This document shows, piece by piece, positions 1-6,089 of a DNA stretch of 11,847 bases. Source of the stretch: Treponema sp. (GTDB lineage: Bacteria > Spirochaetota > Spirochaetia > Treponematales > Breznakiellaceae); the NCBI GenBank assembly GCA_031277045.1, contig JAISLX010000022.1, positions 1 through 11,847 on the forward strand, read 5' to 3'. How positions within the stretch are numbered: the stretch's first letter is position 1; each line of letters opens with the position of its first letter. A program made the position numbers and the translations under genes. A model generated the notes under the pieces. That model saw nothing but the letters and a program-made list of their open reading frames with translations. It was not told where the DNA came from and ran no database searches.

Positions 1-584
1 GCGGGGGCGGTGCGGAAAACGCCGTCTTTGAGGATATGGACATTGCAGTGCGAGCCTTCGGTAACCCTGCCGGAACGGTGGAAAACCGCCTCGTCGCAGC
101 CGGCTTTTCTGGCCGCCTCACTTGCCAGGACATTGGGGATAAGGTTCAGCGTCTTGATATTGCAGTGAAAGAAACGGGTGTCTTCTACCGTAACAAGTTT
201 TTGCCTGCGCTCAGTATCCCTTAATTCCGACGGCCTTAGAAACATCCAGAGATTCGGCTTTACCCCCTGGGGAAAGGCGTGCAGGCGCGGGGCTGTTCCC
301 CGGGTAACCTGCCAATAAACAAGCTGCACCGGACTGTCCACCTTTTTTACCAGCGATGACAGCAGTCCGGCCAATTCCCCTTTGGTAAAATCAGGCTCGA
401 TCTTGAGCAGCGCCATGCTGTTGAAAAACCTGTCGATGTGTTCCTCCAGGGCATAGGCAATATGTTCCACAGCCATTGTCGCGTCATAAACTCCGTCCCC
501 AAACCACGAAGACCGGTCGTCCATGGGAACCTTCATGTCTTCTATCAGGCCAATTTCACCGTTGTAGTAACCCAGATTTTCCAT
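1..584 (-). CDS. dat: D-amino-acid aminotransferase (D-alanine aminotransferase), 3' part cut by window edge
   Basis: Open frame from the ATG at 584 to the left edge: 194 complete codons of a family of about 280. It is a fold-type IV PLP aminotransferase that interconverts D-alanine plus 2-oxoglutarate with pyruvate plus D-glutamate in the cytoplasm, supplying D-amino acids for peptidoglycan. Visible motifs: WFGDGVY (27-33), EEHIDR (47-52), VTRGTAPRLHAFP (93-105) with the Arg and His that bind the substrate carboxylate in the Bacillus enzyme, CNIKTLNL (141-148) with K144 as PLP lysine, and RVTEGSHCNV (173-182) with the Glu that contacts the pyridine nitrogen. Spacing matches Bacillus D-alanine aminotransferase closely and differs from the branched-chain enzyme. 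The start is fixed by GGGAGA ten bases upstream. It follows the phosphopantetheinyl transferase on the same strand after 238 bases, probably from its own promoter. The C-terminal third lies outside the window. Confidence 0.9.
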   Translation of the reverse strand, partial: MENLGYYNGEIGLIEDMKVPMDDRSSWFGDGVYDATMAVEHIAYALEEHIDRFFNSMALLKIEPDFTKGELAGLLSSLVKKVDSPVQLVYWQVTRGTAPRLHAFPQGVKPNLWMFLRPSELRDTERRQKLVTVEDTRFFHCNIKTLNLIPNVLASEAARKAGCDEAVFHRSGRVTEGSHCNVHILKDGVFRTAP

Positions 585-638
585 AATGTATCATTCTCCC
601 TGTATGCCGGAAACTCCTGTCATAAAATCAGGCTTTTC

Positions 639-644
639 ATTATA
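639..644 (-). promoter_or_regulatory. Candidate -10 box for dat
   Basis: A perfect TATAAT on the minus strand about 55 bases upstream of the dat start, giving a leader of about 48 bases. No good -35 hexamer lies 16-18 bases further up: TTGATG is present but 22 bases away. Its position in a 238-base gap supports separate transcription of dat, but the call rests on one hexamer. Confidence 0.35.
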
Positions 645-745
645 CTGTACCATGACTGCCCGCCGCCATCAACTCCTTCGTCAGGACGTCCGGCGGTTTT
701 CGGATTCCGCCGCTCACGATTAGAGATGTTGTCATTTATAGATAT

Positions 746-782
746 ACAGGGTTTCAAGCTGGTGATCCGCTTGCAACCCTGT
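746..782. repeat. Intergenic stem-loop between PPTase gene and dat
   Basis: Arms ACAGGGTT (746-753) and AACCCTGT (775-782), continued inside a 2x2 internal loop by AAGC (756-759) and GCTT (769-772), with a nine-base loop. On the minus strand no U-run follows, so it is not a standard terminator for the upstream gene. It may be a 3'-end stabilising or REP-like palindrome. The rest of the 238-base gap holds only the dat promoter and leader. Confidence 0.4.
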
Positions 783-822
783 GTTTCTTTGAACGAAAAG
801 AGCATCAGGATTTTATGGGTTT

Positions 823-1521
823 TTACACGTATATGCCGGAACAGATACACCCGTCCCGGTCATCAAAGCCCAGGAAGTCCCAGATCCGCGGCGTCCGGTA
901 CTCAGGTTCCACGCGGCGGGCGGTACAGATATGGCCGATTATGTCATGGTAAACAAGTTTGCAAAAAAAATTCCCCGGCGGCGGCCTGAATACATTGACG
1001 TCCTGTAACGCGGTTACCAGCCCTGTTCCCGCTTTTTTGCCGTATGCTTCTTTCATGGTCCAGACTTCGTAGAACCGTTCCCGCCGCCGCCCCTCCTGCC
1101 CGTTGATATAGAGCCGCTCATCCGGCGTAAAAAAACGCCGCGTGATCCTGTCCTCCGTGTCCGTCCCCGGAACGCCCGGTTTTTGGACCGGCAGTTCAAT
1201 GTCTATCCCCACAGGCTGCGTATCCACAACCACGGCGATTACGTTCCCCGAATGCGCGATGTTGAAGTGAATGTCCCCATCAAAAAGGGGTTTCCCGCCG
1301 CCGCCGGTCCTAAACACCACCTGTTCAGGCGGTATGCCGGCCCGTTTTGAGATTTCCCGCCGCGCTATAATATCCCCCAGCAGGGTGTTCTGGGCGGCCC
1401 GGTAACTGCGGAACCGGCCTATCCGGTCCCGCTGTTCCGGCGGGACAAGGGCCAGCAGCGCCGAAAACTCCCTGTCGTCCAGGTCCCGTTCCGCGGCAAG
1501 AAGGATAACGAGCGGATTCAC
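823..1521 (-). CDS. Sfp-type 4'-phosphopantetheinyl transferase
   Basis: 232 aa, normal for the Sfp family. The enzyme moves the phosphopantetheine arm of CoA onto a serine of an acyl- or peptidyl-carrier protein, using Mg2+. The family motifs appear in order: GGGGKP (73-78), HFNIAHSGN (85-93), VGIDIE (104-109) with D107 and E109 at the same numbers as the metal ligands of B. subtilis Sfp, RRFFTPDE (128-135), and FYEVWTMKEAYGKKAGTGL (150-168) with the metal-ligand Glu (E158) and the conserved Lys (K162). The start is GTG: an in-frame TAG lies only four codons upstream, so no longer protein is possible, though the Shine-Dalgarno is poor. It begins 43 bases after the LplC-type permease, so it may be co-transcribed with the sugar operon at low level. 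The length and motif set point to Sfp rather than the short AcpS type. Its carrier-protein partner is not in the window. Confidence 0.9.
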   Translation of the reverse strand: MNPLVILLAAERDLDDREFSALLALVPPEQRDRIGRFRSYRAAQNTLLGDIIARREISKRAGIPPEQVVFRTGGGGKPLFDGDIHFNIAHSGNVIAVVVDTQPVGIDIELPVQKPGVPGTDTEDRITRRFFTPDERLYINGQEGRRRERFYEVWTMKEAYGKKAGTGLVTALQDVNVFRPPPGNFFCKLVYHDIIGHICTARRVEPEYRTPRIWDFLGFDDRDGCICSGIYV

Positions 1522-1564
1522 CGGGAAAGCCTATGTTCCGGGGGGGCCGATGTCAACAGCCGTC

Positions 1565-2551
1565 CTATTCCTTTACCGAACCGATCGTAAGGCCTGAGAT
1601 AAAGTAACGCTGGAAGAAGGGGTACGCGCAGGCGATGGGCAGCACCACCAGCGCCGCGATAGCCATGCGGGCGCCTTCCTTGGGCAGCTTGAGCAGCATC
1701 TCCAGCGAGCTTACGCCCACCAGTTCGGCGTTTTTTACCAGGTTGTTGATGTCCTCCAGCAGTTTGTTCAGCAGGGCCTGGAGTGTGTACAGCCGCATGT
1801 CCTGGATGTACAGCAGGGCGGTGAACCAGTCGTTCCACAGGCCGAAGCTGGCGAAAAGGCCAATCGTGGCAAGCACCGGCAGCGAAAGCGGCAGGACCAG
1901 GCGGAAGTAGATCGTAAACTGGCTGGCCCCGTCGATCATCGCCGAATCTATGACCGCGTCGGGAACGTTGCTCCTGAAAAACGTGCGGCAGATAATCACG
2001 TTGAACGAACTTACCGCGCCGGGGACGAACAGCACCCAGATGGTATTCCGCAAGTGGAACACCTGGGTATTGATAACGTAGCTTGCCACAAGGCCCCCGC
2101 CTATTATCATGGGGATAAACACCAGCCAGTGGTAAATGTTGTGCAGGCGGTATTCCCGGCGGGAAAGCACGTAGCCCATCGTGGTGGTCAGCGCCAGCGT
2201 AAACAGCGTCCCCAGGCCGGTAACCAGAATGGACATCCCCAGGGCGCGGGCGATCATGCTGCCCTGGAGGAACACGTACCGGTAGGATTCCAGAGTGAAT
2301 ACTTCAGGGATGAACTTGTAGCCGCGTTTGGCGACAGTCAGTTCGTCGGAAAAGCTGATGGAGATTATCAGCAGCACCGGCAGGATACAGGACGCCGCGA
2401 ACGCGAAAAGCAAAACGTGGAAGAAGGCGTTGGTAGCGGGGCGGATCTGGGTGAACTCGGAGATACCGCCCTTTTTCTTTCCCGGGGCCGCGAATTGGGC
2501 CTGCCGCAGTTTGGCAAGGGCCCGCTCGTTTGTCTGTTGTTGGCTGGCCAT
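1565..2551 (-). CDS. ABC transporter permease, CUT1 sugar type (LplC/YtcP-like)
   Basis: 328 aa inner-membrane permease, the second transmembrane subunit of a carbohydrate importer. Hydrophobic segments lie near residues 42-66, 104-128, 141-160, 171-190, 225-250 and 295-315. The cytoplasmic EAA loop that docks on the ATPase is at about 200-222 (DSAMIDGASQF..., then LVLPLSLP). The C-terminus ISGLTIGSVKE is typical of the LplC/MalG side of CUT1 systems, and the extended stretch at about 258-292 is typical of LplC/YtcP rather than MalG. The ATG at 2551 has the strong Shine-Dalgarno AGGAGGGG, which overlaps the stop of the upstream permease gene nine bases away, so translation is likely coupled. 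The substrate cannot be read from sequence; LplABC relatives import oligosaccharides. Confidence 0.92.
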   Translation of the reverse strand: MASQQQTNERALAKLRQAQFAAPGKKKGGISEFTQIRPATNAFFHVLLFAFAASCILPVLLIISISFSDELTVAKRGYKFIPEVFTLESYRYVFLQGSMIARALGMSILVTGLGTLFTLALTTTMGYVLSRREYRLHNIYHWLVFIPMIIGGGLVASYVINTQVFHLRNTIWVLFVPGAVSSFNVIICRTFFRSNVPDAVIDSAMIDGASQFTIYFRLVLPLSLPVLATIGLFASFGLWNDWFTALLYIQDMRLYTLQALLNKLLEDINNLVKNAELVGVSSLEMLLKLPKEGARMAIAALVVLPIACAYPFFQRYFISGLTIGSVKE

Positions 2552-2560
2552 GCTCCCCTC

Positions 2561-3517
2561 CTATATCATCGCCGATTCGTTATCGACCTTGCGGACCACC
2601 GCGTTCGCCAGCAAGACCAGAACGCAGCTAATAACGGACTGCAGAAACGACGCCGCCGCCGACACCCCCACCGGCGCGGCCCCTTTGAGCATTTTGTAGA
2701 TGAGGACGCTGGTGGTGGTGGTAACGTCGTAAAGCGCCACCGATTCCCGGGGCACAACCCAGAACAGGCCGAAGTCGGAATTGAACAGCCCCCCCACGGA
2801 CATGATCAGCATGAGTATGACGATCCGCTTGATCAGGGGCAGCGTAATGTACCATATCTGCTGCCGTTTGGTGGCCCCGTCGATAATGGCCGCCTCGTAC
2901 ACCGATTTGTCCAGCGAGGTAATGGCGGCCAGGTAGATCACCGAACCGAAGCCCACCCCCTTCCACTCGGCAAGCAGCACCAGAAAGGGGGGCCAGAACC
3001 ACGGCTCCCCGTACCAGTTGCGAGGCGTCCCCCCGAAAAACGTCAAAACCTGGTTAACGATACCGTGCTGGCTCCCCAAAAAGGCCCAGACCAGGGTCCC
3101 CACCACAACCCACGAGAGGAAATTCGGCAGGAACATGATGGTCTGGTACACTTTGGCGGCGGTTTTTTGCCGCAGCTCGCTGATAATCAGGGCCAAGCCC
3201 ACCGGAAGAATCACCCCCAGGACGATAAAGACCACGTTGTACAGCAGCGTGATTCTGATAATATGGGCCAGATCAGGGTTGGAAAAGAACCCCCTGAAGT
3301 TATTTAAAAACGCCCAGGGGCTTTTTAAGAGGCTCATCAAAAAACCCGATCCTGGCGCTATGCGGTAGGTCTTAAAGGCGATAATAACGCCGAAAAGGGG
3401 CAGATAACAAAAACAGAAATACCACACTATGGTGGGGAGGGACAGGACAAGGTACTCCGTGTCGGATTTTTTCCACCATCCCCGTTTCCTTTTTATGACA
3501 GCAGCCTTCTCCGCCAT
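2561..3517 (-). CDS. lplB: ABC transporter permease, LplB-type (CUT1 sugar importer)
   Basis: 318 aa from the chosen start. First transmembrane subunit of the importer, paired with the LplC-type protein. The N-terminus is basic (KRKRGWWKKSDTEY), followed by membrane segments near 25-50, 87-113, 126-147, 175-200, 230-250 and 285-308. The EAA loop is at about 207-230 (YEAAIIDGATKRQQIW, then TLPLI). The frame can be extended to a GTG at 3541, but that codon has no ribosome binding site. The ATG at 3517 has GAGGAGG seven bases upstream, so it is preferred. It lies 65 bases after the binding-protein gene, with a perfect hairpin between them. LplB and its paralogues (COG4209) feed oligosaccharides or modified sugars into the cell; the exact sugar is unknown. 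Confidence 0.92.
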   Translation of the reverse strand: MAEKAAVIKRKRGWWKKSDTEYLVLSLPTIVWYFCFCYLPLFGVIIAFKTYRIAPGSGFLMSLLKSPWAFLNNFRGFFSNPDLAHIIRITLLYNVVFIVLGVILPVGLALIISELRQKTAAKVYQTIMFLPNFLSWVVVGTLVWAFLGSQHGIVNQVLTFFGGTPRNWYGEPWFWPPFLVLLAEWKGVGFGSVIYLAAITSLDKSVYEAAIIDGATKRQQIWYITLPLIKRIVILMLIMSVGGLFNSDFGLFWVVPRESVALYDVTTTTSVLIYKMLKGAAPVGVSAAASFLQSVISCVLVLLANAVVRKVDNESAMI

Positions 3518-3544
3518 AGCATGGCCTCCTCTTCTTTTCACGCC

Positions 3545-3568
3545 AACGCGGCGCCAACGCGCCGCGTT
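3545..3568 (-). repeat. Perfect intercistronic stem-loop between binding protein and permease genes
   Basis: Ten-base arms AACGCGGCGC (3545-3554) and GCGCCGCGTT (3559-3568) with a four-base loop. It starts 14 bases after the binding-protein stop codon. No U-run follows on the minus-strand RNA, so it is not a complete terminator. Its position is where 3' stabilising or partial-termination hairpins keep binding-protein levels above permease levels in sugar ABC operons. That role is an inference. Confidence 0.6.
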
Positions 3569-3582
3569 TAACGCGATGCGTC

Positions 3583-5073
3583 TTAACGCAAGGGGTTAGT
3601 TTTTGCCCACTCGTTCACTTGCCGCTGGGCTTCGTCCTTGATCTTTTGCAGGCCCACGGCGTTTAACTCGGCCATGACTTTGGGGACAATGACCGCCGGA
3701 TCCTCGGCGCCGCTGAATACGATGTCCTTGTACCGGTCCCAGACCGCGTTGACGTTGGCTATTTCGGTAAGCAGGGCGGCGCTGTCGAACGTGAAGCCCA
3801 TCATCACCGAAGTCCGGGCGCGGCCGTTCTGGTCAGCGATTTCGCCCAGCCGGTTCAGGTCGTCATCGGGGGAGGATATGATCGGCTTGGTTCCCGCCGG
3901 GGTTTGGATAAACCACGCGCCGGTCTTATAGTGGTACGGTCCTTCCCAGTTTACCCCGGTTTTGTGGATTACTCCGGGGGTCTGTCCCTGGGGCCGGGTA
4001 ACGTAGGTAAAGTGTTTCCCCTCTACCCCGTAGGCCAGCATATCCCGGAATGCCGGATCGGTGGAGGCAAGTTCCAGAATCTTGAGGCATTCCGTCTTGT
4101 GCGGGGAATTGGCGCCGATAAAATTCATCGCGCTCCGGATAGCGTCGGTGTATTTCCAGGGGCCCATGTAGGTTTCTACCGGCGTGGTTCCCTCGGGATT
4201 GTGGTTCCAGCCCGCCCAGATGGAAGCCGCGCTGGCCCAGCCTGAACCGGCGGTGTAGATGGGGGCCCCCAGTTCCGGCGGTTTCCAGGAATCTTTGCTC
4301 GTGAGCTTGTCCGGCGCGAACAGGCCGTCCAGGCACCACTGGCGGAAATATCGCAGCCCTTCCTGCCAGGTGGGATCGTCCTGGATGGGGGTAATAACCG
4401 TGCGGGTCCGGTCGTCAAAACGGACGCCAAAGACGGGCGCCTGAAGCCCGGCGCTGATACCGTCGATCCACCGGCCAAGCTGGAAGTCGTCATCCTTGCT
4501 GACGGTTATGTAAACGGACGGATCCTGCCGTTTGATCTCCCGGAAAATCTTGTCCAGGCCCGGAATCGTGGTGTCCTTGATAAGCGAATGGAGATTGTAC
4601 TTGTTTACCGACCGGGTATCCCAGATCGTAAACGAGGTGGTCGCCACGTCTTTGTAGATGGGAACGGCGTAGATTCTGCCGTCATAGGTACCCGCCGCCC
4701 ACAGGTCCTGGGGCATGGAATTCCACAGCGCGGGGGTTTGGCTTTTGACCGAATCGGTAATGTCCGCGCAGGCGCCCATCGCCGCATATTTGATAAAGGG
4801 GTCCCCGTCAAGGTTCATGATGTCGAAGGCCTCCCCGCTTTCAATCATCACATTCTTGACCGCGTTTTCCGCGGACGCGAAGGTCAGGCCAACGCCGATT
4901 TTGTCCTCGGCGTATTTGGAGATGGCCTTCATGTCCTCGATTACCTGGGGCTGAATAAGGCCCCCGGTATACCATTTTACAACCGGCTTTGCGCCGGAAC
5001 TGCCGCCTTGCCTGCCGGCGGCAAAGACCAGGGACCCCGCGCACAGGACCAGGATCAACATCAACTTCCTCAT
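3583..5073 (-). CDS. Extracellular sugar-binding protein of ABC transporter (family 1, LplA-like, DUF3502-like C-terminus)
   Basis: 496 aa. Periplasmic solute-binding protein that delivers sugar to the two permeases encoded directly downstream. The N-terminus MRKLMLILVLCAGSLVFAAG is a signal peptide with a likely cleavage after VFA at about residue 18. There is no usable lipobox cysteine: the only Cys sits at residue 11, inside the hydrophobic core. The body has family-1 features such as FDIMNLDGDPFIKYAAMGACADIT and YDGRIYAVPIYKD. The last ~75 residues (GFTFDSAALLTEIANVNAVWDRY to EAQRQVNEWAK) resemble the DUF3502 tail of LplA/LipO-type binding proteins. The frame extends upstream to a TTG at 5094, but the ATG at 5073 has GAGAGG seven bases upstream and begins the signal peptide exactly, so it is chosen. 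First gene of the leftward operon. Confidence 0.9.
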   Translation of the reverse strand: MRKLMLILVLCAGSLVFAAGRQGGSSGAKPVVKWYTGGLIQPQVIEDMKAISKYAEDKIGVGLTFASAENAVKNVMIESGEAFDIMNLDGDPFIKYAAMGACADITDSVKSQTPALWNSMPQDLWAAGTYDGRIYAVPIYKDVATTSFTIWDTRSVNKYNLHSLIKDTTIPGLDKIFREIKRQDPSVYITVSKDDDFQLGRWIDGISAGLQAPVFGVRFDDRTRTVITPIQDDPTWQEGLRYFRQWCLDGLFAPDKLTSKDSWKPPELGAPIYTAGSGWASAASIWAGWNHNPEGTTPVETYMGPWKYTDAIRSAMNFIGANSPHKTECLKILELASTDPAFRDMLAYGVEGKHFTYVTRPQGQTPGVIHKTGVNWEGPYHYKTGAWFIQTPAGTKPIISSPDDDLNRLGEIADQNGRARTSVMMGFTFDSAALLTEIANVNAVWDRYKDIVFSGAEDPAVIVPKVMAELNAVGLQKIKDEAQRQVNEWAKTNPLR

Positions 5074-5108
5074 GTCTGCACCTCTCACCATCAAAATTTA
5101 TATACAGG

Positions 5109-5122
5109 CATACGCCCGTATG
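5109..5122. promoter_or_regulatory. Operator-like palindrome upstream of leftward binding-protein gene
   Basis: CATACG-CC-CGTATG, a perfect 6+2+6 inverted repeat centred 42 bases upstream of the binding-protein start, between that start and the copy A repeat. It could be an operator for a LacI/GntR-type sugar regulator or a small RNA hairpin in the leader. No regulator gene is in the window. Confidence 0.3.
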
Positions 5123-5134
5123 TCAGCCATCATT

Positions 5135-5242
5135 GGACTTGTTCGATAACCCGGTTGGTTATCTGCCAGCCAAAGGTTGGCTTCAAGTCTCCCAAAAACA
5201 CGGATTTTTGACAAAATCCATGTTTTTTGTTGTTTTTAAGCG
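5135..5242 (-). repeat. Copy A of the ~105-bp structured intergenic repeat
   Basis: Roughly 85% identical by eye to the reverse complement of 6090-6193. Read toward the leftward operon it runs from CGCTTAA to GAACAAG and ends about 60 bases upstream of the binding-protein start. It contains three successive hairpins. One has arms GGATTTT (5202-5208) and AAAATCC (5213-5219), extended by AAAAACA and TGTTTTT to an almost continuous 15-bp stem at 5194-5227. The second pairs GCCAGCC with GGTTGGC (loop AAA). The third pairs GATAACC (5145-5151) with GGTTATC (5157-5163). The third hairpin survives in copy B with G-U pairs. It could be a cis-acting leader element or a dispersed mobile palindrome. Confidence 0.75.
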
Positions 5243-5260
5243 GACAATTCCCGTGTCCGC
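5240..5260. repeat. Stem-loop abutting copy A
   Basis: Arms GCGGACA (5240-5246) and TGTCCGC (5254-5260), seven-base loop. It sits immediately outside the upstream end of copy A. Copy B has a comparable short hairpin (CCGGA-GG-TCCGG, 6072-6083) in the matching place, so the two leaders share architecture as well as sequence. Confidence 0.5.
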
Positions 5261-5425
5261 CTGCCCCGCGAACGGCGGTCAACGCGGGCGGAACAGTTCG
5301 CGCCGGACATATTGTGGATTGTTCTGGAATCAAAACGCGGGGATTTAAACGGGTGCCCCCGCCTGCCGCCGGGATGGGGTTCCCGAACAGGTACACGGAG
5401 TCCGCCGCGGTACAGCCGGGAACAG

Positions 5426-5455
5426 AGTATGGTACGGGGGGGGGGGGGATACAAT
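5426..5455. promoter_or_regulatory. Promoter-like hexamers flanking the G tract
   Basis: On the plus strand TACAAT (5450-5455), identical to the -10 of the good promoter at 6030, lies one base after the G tract, but no -35 box matches at 16-18 bases. On the minus strand TTGTAT (5454-5449) and CATACT (5431-5426) are 17 bases apart with the C tract filling 13 of the spacer bases. Each hexamer is weak. Tract-length change would alter spacer length, as in known phase-variable promoters. Confidence 0.25.
5436..5448. repeat. Homopolymeric G tract (13 G)
   Basis: Thirteen consecutive G on the plus strand in the region between the divergent operons. Tracts of this length are prone to slipped-strand change. 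In Treponema pallidum, poly-G tracts upstream of some tpr genes modulate transcription, which makes a regulatory role here possible. Much of 5261-5460 is GC-rich with no convincing gene. It includes a further long-range stem, GTTCCCG (5379-5385) with CGGGAAC (5417-5423). Confidence 0.85.
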
Positions 5456-5565
5456 ACCAGATGTTTTTCCGCTCTGTTACCGCCACGTTCATGGAAACTT
5501 TATCCCCCTGTCGAAGACCGCGATTTCAAAATTTGGCGTTTCAAAACCGCCCCGTCAGCATGAAA

Positions 5566-5595
5566 CTTTCCCAACACCAACCGGGGTTGGGAAAG
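5566..5595. repeat. Perfect 10-bp stem-loop
   Basis: Arms CTTTCCCAAC (5566-5575) and GTTGGGAAAG (5586-5595), ten-base loop. If the candidate leftward promoter at 5601-5630 is used, this hairpin would form the very 5' end of the leftward RNA, where it could protect the transcript. The neighbouring TTTCCGGAAA (5613-5622) is a separate ten-base palindrome inside that promoter's spacer. Confidence 0.5.
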
Positions 5596-5600
5596 ACATA

Positions 5601-5630
5601 ATATAACACGAATTTCCGGAAAAATGTAAA
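5601..5630 (-). promoter_or_regulatory. Candidate leftward promoter
   Basis: TTTACA (5630-5625) and TTATAT (5606-5601) on the minus strand with an 18-base spacer that holds the palindrome TTTCCGGAAA. It would give the leftward sugar operon a leader of about 520 bases that includes the G tract and copy A. A nearer but weaker alternative is TTGATT (5333-5328) with TATGTC (5311-5306), 16-base spacer. Confidence 0.4.
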
Positions 5631-5636
5631 ATTTTT

Positions 5637-5804
5637 TTAATGATTTTTGTAAGGAGACTTTCCCTTCATGCCGACTCCTCCCGTGGGTAGAGTAGTTTTA
5701 ACTGCCACGTTCAGCTTGCCGTATTCGTCCGCCGGGACCGCCGCCTTGCGCCCGGATGCTTCGCGGGCCCGCCGGACAAGGCCCAGGAACCGGAGGGCAT
5801 CCAT
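5637..5804 (-). CDS. Possible small or remnant ORF, no recognised family
   Basis: Minus-strand frame from ATG 5804 to TAA 5637, 55 aa, beginning MDALRFLGLVRRAREASG and ending TLPTGGVGMKGKSPYKNH. The frame stays open a further ~30 codons upstream of the ATG. Third codon positions in its first 40 codons are nearly all G or C, as in genuine genes of this window, which is the only support. There is no clear ribosome binding site, and the ATG follows a GCCGCC/GGCGGC hairpin (5805-5820). It could be a decayed gene fragment. A competing 76-aa plus-strand frame (5668-5898) has AAGGAG 11 bases upstream but low-complexity Arg/Pro/Ala composition. Confidence 0.22.
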   Translation of the reverse strand: MDALRFLGLVRRAREASGRKAAVPADEYGKLNVAVKTTLPTGGVGMKGKSPYKNH

Positions 5805-5876
5805 GCCGCCTTTAGGCGGCCGTTTAGAGATTCGCTTAGGTCCTGCTCCCTTGGGCCAGATTCCGTGTAAAATCGC

Positions 5877-5910
5877 GCTTGTTCCAAAACCCGGTTAGTT
5901 TTGGACAAGC
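5877..5910. repeat. Palindrome 1 of intergenic cluster
   Basis: GCTTGTTCCAAAAC (5877-5890) pairs with GTTTTGGACAAGC (5898-5910) with one bulged T; loop CCGGTTA. Same design as palindrome 3 (TGTTCCAAAA...TTTTGGAACA). Its loop sequence also resembles the CCCGGTT core of the copy A and B repeats, suggesting one family. Confidence 0.6.
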
Positions 5911-5914
5911 TCTT

Positions 5915-5944
5915 GGGAAAACCGGTCTAAAGCCCGGTTTTCCC
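5915..5944. repeat. Palindrome 2 of intergenic cluster
   Basis: Perfect 11-bp stem GGGAAAACCGG (5915-5925) and CCGGTTTTCCC (5934-5944) with an eight-base loop. It lies five bases after palindrome 1. No T-run follows on either strand, so it is not a standard terminator. Confidence 0.6.
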
Positions 5945-5959
5945 GCTAACATAAGGAAG

Positions 5960-5988
5960 CTGTTCCAAAAACTGAAGTTTTGGAACAG
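5960..5988. repeat. Palindrome 3 of intergenic cluster
   Basis: CTGTTCCAAAA (5960-5970) pairs with TTTTGGAACAG (5978-5988), an 11-bp stem. It ends 18 bases before the -35 box of the rightward promoter, so it could be an upstream regulator site as well as a REP-like repeat. Confidence 0.6.
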
Positions 5989-6006
5989 TCTCAATCATAA
6001 AAATTC

Positions 6007-6035
6007 TTGACAACCAAAAAATGCCGCCTTACAAT
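6007..6035 (+). promoter_or_regulatory. Near-consensus sigma-70 promoter of rightward sugar operon
   Basis: TTGACA (6007-6012), 17-base spacer, TACAAT (6030-6035): a perfect -35 and five of six bases at -10. Transcription would start near 6042, giving a leader of about 235 bases before the binding-protein ATG at 6276. This is the strongest promoter seen in the window. Confidence 0.75.
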
Positions 6036-6089
6036 TAACAAAGTTGTTCAGAAACTTCAGTTTCTGGCGAACCGGAGGTCCGGCAGAAA

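Noticed and set aside
620..850. 76-aa minus-strand frame between the phosphopantetheinyl transferase and dat
   Set aside because: Overlaps the end of the transferase gene, crosses the intergenic hairpin and lacks a ribosome binding site or family resemblance.
438..989. 183-aa plus-strand frame
   Set aside because: Antisense to the dat start and the phosphopantetheinyl transferase end, both of which have clear family motifs; no ribosome binding site and no recognisable protein.
2054..3307. 417-aa plus-strand frame rich in His/Gln/Arg
   Set aside because: Long but antisense to the two permease genes; its composition is what the reverse frame of hydrophobic membrane-protein codons gives.
4588..5211. 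207-aa plus-strand frame
   Set aside because: Antisense to the leftward binding-protein gene and its leader; no motif and no start signals.
5194..5227. A/T-rich stem with T-runs on both strands as an intrinsic terminator
   Set aside because: The stem is mostly A-T and has a mismatch, and the equivalent in copy B lies inside a leader that must be read through; kept only as part of the repeat.
5130..5492. 120-aa minus-strand frame through the C tract as a phase-variable gene
   Set aside because: Composition is low-complexity and its C-terminal part is just translation of copy A; more likely non-coding leader DNA.
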